Shown here: positions 62,441 through 64,000 of the stretch, in pieces
Position numbering within the stretch: the stretch's first letter is position 1
Layout: each line of letters opens with the position of its first letter
Assembly (NCBI GenBank): GCA_900544535.1
Contig: UQVH01000011.1
Span: 1-64,000 of the forward strand
Direction of reading: 5' to 3'
Length of the DNA stretch: 64,000 nucleotides
From: an uncultured Bacteroidales bacterium
Lineage (GTDB): Bacteria > Bacteroidota > Bacteroidia > Bacteroidales > Muribaculaceae
Position numbers and translations under genes: made by a program
The notes under the pieces: generated by a model
The model's input: the letters and a program-made list of their open reading frames with translations, nothing else
Told to the model about the DNA's origin: nothing
Databases searched by the model: none

Positions 62441-63532
62441 ATGAAAACTGCACTGATCACAGGTATTACCGGCCAGGATGGTTCGTTTCTGGCAGAATTC
62501 CTTTTAGAAAAAGGTTATGATGTACACGGCACTATCCGCCGCTCGTCAGTAGATTTCCGCGAACGCATCGCTCATCTTGAAGGAAAACCCCACTTCCATC
62601 TCCACTATGCTGACCTCGGCGATTCCATGTCAATTCTTCAGGTCGTGTCTAAAGTACGTCCCGACGAGATCTACAATCTTGCCGCACAAAGCCATGTTCA
62701 GGTATCTTTCGATTCACCCGAATTCACAGCCGACGTCGATGCGACCGGTGTGCTCCGCATCCTCGAAGCAGTACGCCTTTGCGGTCTTGCCGATACCTGC
62801 CGCATCTATCAGGCTTCGACATCCGAACTTTACGGAAAAGTAGAGGAAGTGCCTCAGAACGAGAAGACTCCTTTCCACCCTTATTCTCCCTATGCCGTCG
62901 CCAAACTCTACGGTTTCTGGATCGTGAAGGAATATCGCGAAGCCTACAACATGTATTGCTGCTCAGGCATCCTCTTCAACCATGAGTCCGAACGCCGCGG
63001 TGAAACATTCGTTACCCGCAAGATCACACTCGCAGCCGCCCGCATCGCACAGGGCAAGCAGGAGAAGCTTTACCTCGGCAACCTTTCTTCGCTCCGCGAC
63101 TGGGGATATGCCAAGGACTATGTTGAATGTATGTGGCTCATCCTCCAGCAGGATAAACCCGAAGACTACGTGATCGCCACCGGCGAGCAGCACTCTGTCC
63201 GCGAATTCTGTCTCTACGCCTTCCGCCGCGCCGGCATCGAACTTCGTTTCGAAGGTGAAGGCGCCGACGAAAAAGGTATTGACGTCAAGACCGGTAAGGT
63301 AGTCATCGAAGTTTCACCCGACTTCTACCGTCCGACCGACGTTGTCAACCTCTGGGGCGATCCGTCGAAGGCCCGCAAGCAGCTTGGCTGGGACCCCTCG
63401 AAAAAGACTTCATTCGAACAGCTCGTCAACCTCATGGTCGACGCCGACATGGCCAAGGTTGCTGTCGAGCGAGCCGGAGAGCAGGTCCGCACCAACCTCG
63501 CCGAATATCTCGAAAAAGGTATTGTGAAATAA
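62441..63532 (+). CDS. gmd: GDP-mannose 4,6-dehydratase
   Basis: Converts GDP-mannose to GDP-4-keto-6-deoxymannose, the first step to GDP-fucose and GDP-rhamnose. 363 residues, short-chain dehydrogenase fold with TGITGQDGSFLAEFLLEKGY (NADP site), 'GTIRRSS', the catalytic Tyr-Lys in YSPYAVAKLY and 'NHESERRGETFVTRKIT'. The usual next gene, fcl, is absent: a terminator follows directly. Confidence 0.97.
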   Translation: MKTALITGITGQDGSFLAEFLLEKGYDVHGTIRRSSVDFRERIAHLEGKPHFHLHYADLGDSMSILQVVSKVRPDEIYNLAAQSHVQVSFDSPEFTADVDATGVLRILEAVRLCGLADTCRIYQASTSELYGKVEEVPQNEKTPFHPYSPYAVAKLYGFWIVKEYREAYNMYCCSGILFNHESERRGETFVTRKITLAAARIAQGKQEKLYLGNLSSLRDWGYAKDYVECMWLILQQDKPEDYVIATGEQHSVREFCLYAFRRAGIELRFEGEGADEKGIDVKTGKVVIEVSPDFYRPTDVVNLWGDPSKARKQLGWDPSKKTSFEQLVNLMVDADMAKVAVERAGEQVRTNLAEYLEKGIVK

Positions 63533-63559
63533 TCTCATACAACCGTTATCACATTTTTC

Positions 63560-63586
63560 GGGGCTGCGCTTCTGGCACAGCCCCGT
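63560..63586 (+). terminator. Terminator of gmd
   Basis: CGGGGCTG/CAGCCCCG, 8 bp, followed by TTTTTCG. Confidence 0.88.
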
Positions 63587-63628
63587 TTTTCGTTAAATGA
63601 TTCAGGCGTTATTTTTGATAGCGGCTTC

Positions 63629-64000
63629 TCAGTCGGGCATACGGCGGATAAACTCTACCGACTGATCCTTTATCGAAGCCGGATAAACACCTTGCCATAT
63701 CATTTTGGCCGATGTCAGGCGCGTTATGATATAGGTTTCATAGTAGAAATCCGGATCTGAACCATCTACACCTGCGGGCGTCAATGTAATGTCGAGTACC
63801 CCGTTGTTGTTTTGCGGGCCCGCGGCATGCCAGTCATATTTGCGGACAGGAATTTCTTCAATCGTACCGTCTTCATTAATACTCTTCACCTCGACTGTAC
63901 CATAGTTATTAAAACCTTTTACAGTTTCAAAGATATACATGAGGGTATTTTCGGACTGATCGGGGGCCGAAATTTCCCAGCGACCTTTGATCAGGTCGGG
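63629..64000 (-). CDS. Lipocalin-like protein (5' end outside window)
   Basis: The open frame continues to the window edge, so the ATG at 63940 is probably internal: upstream codons read PDLIKGRWEISAPDQSENTL, the L-x-G-x-W opening of lipocalin-like domains, followed by 'YIFETVKGFNNYGTVEVKSI' and a C-terminal 'KMIWQGVYPASIKDQSVEFIRR'. Such domains in Bacteroidales are usually on secreted lipoproteins. 123 residues visible; start and signal peptide not seen. Confidence 0.7.
   Translation of the reverse strand, partial: PDLIKGRWEISAPDQSENTLMYIFETVKGFNNYGTVEVKSINEDGTIEEIPVRKYDWHAAGPQNNNGVLDITLTPAGVDGSDPDFYYETYIITRLTSAKMIWQGVYPASIKDQSVEFIRRMPD

Overview
The window is chromosomal DNA from a member of the Bacteroidota, order Bacteroidales, most likely a gut Muribaculaceae relative (the genus cannot be fixed from sequence alone). 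Reasons: gene after gene is preceded by the Bacteroidales promoter (-33 TTTG, about 20 nt, -7 TAnnTTTG) with no Shine-Dalgarno sequence. The primary sigma factor is the short 286-residue form without region 1.1. The families present are typical of the order (DUF4270, DUF4296, DUF4861, carboxypeptidase-like/TonB outer-membrane proteins, BspA-type LRR). Several secreted proteins end in an 'xxNLQGxRV...GIYIKRQGxKxxKVLV' tail. No phage, integrase, transposase, CRISPR array or rRNA was seen.

Layout. 1-5.2 kb: three tandem minus-strand genes for paralogous modular secreted proteins that share an unusual promoter element, nearly identical 3' ends and strong hairpin terminators, followed by a copy of a dispersed palindromic repeat. 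5.3-14.3 kb: housekeeping (lepA, tRNA-His, mscL, gapA, DEAD-box helicase) mixed with a small membrane protein, an M48 protease and a fourth secreted tail-bearing protein; two more repeat copies lie here and at 14.3 kb. 14.4-18.4 kb: minus-strand run of a GT-C membrane glycosyltransferase, a YhcH/YiaL protein and a coupled two-gene unit of an ABC-type ATPase plus a small protein with a PD-(D/E)XK-like signature (a candidate defence pair). 18.6-24 kb: a GH28 pectinase-like enzyme, glycogen branching enzyme and an NSS transporter. 24-26.1 kb: a tightly overlapping operon of YjbR, a HAD-HD fusion and a second YjbR. 26.1-30.9 kb: surface-glycan genes (GT2, pyruvyltransferase, flippase, GT4), AT-rich in the middle, next to tRNA-Gly.

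31.2-43.2 kb: a Tat-signal TIGR04076 protein, a nitroreductase lipoprotein, ileS with a rearranged HIGH signature (GIHH), a DksA-like protein, lspA, a DUF4296 lipoprotein, a TonB-type receptor, a TPR histidine kinase and a LuxR-type response regulator. 43.2-48.4 kb: an AT-rich repeat stretch, then secreted proteins and lipoproteins, three of which are assembled from two interchangeable domains, and an LRR protein. 48.5-53.3 kb: a lone MNT nucleotidyltransferase, the rpsF-rpsR-rplI operon and a large outer-membrane beta-barrel protein. 53.4-64 kb: mutS, SIMPL and PAS proteins, tRNA-Thr, a DUF4270 lipoprotein with a degenerate glycogen-synthase-like N domain, rpoD with DUF4861, gmd, and a lipocalin-like protein cut by the window edge.

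Functionally, glycogen (glgB, GT5-like) and plant or host glycan use (GH28, DUF4861, YhcH) appear beside envelope biogenesis and surface display. The least explained parts are the ATPase/nuclease-like pair, the YjbR-HAD/HD-YjbR operon, the modular secreted families and the dispersed palindromic repeat.
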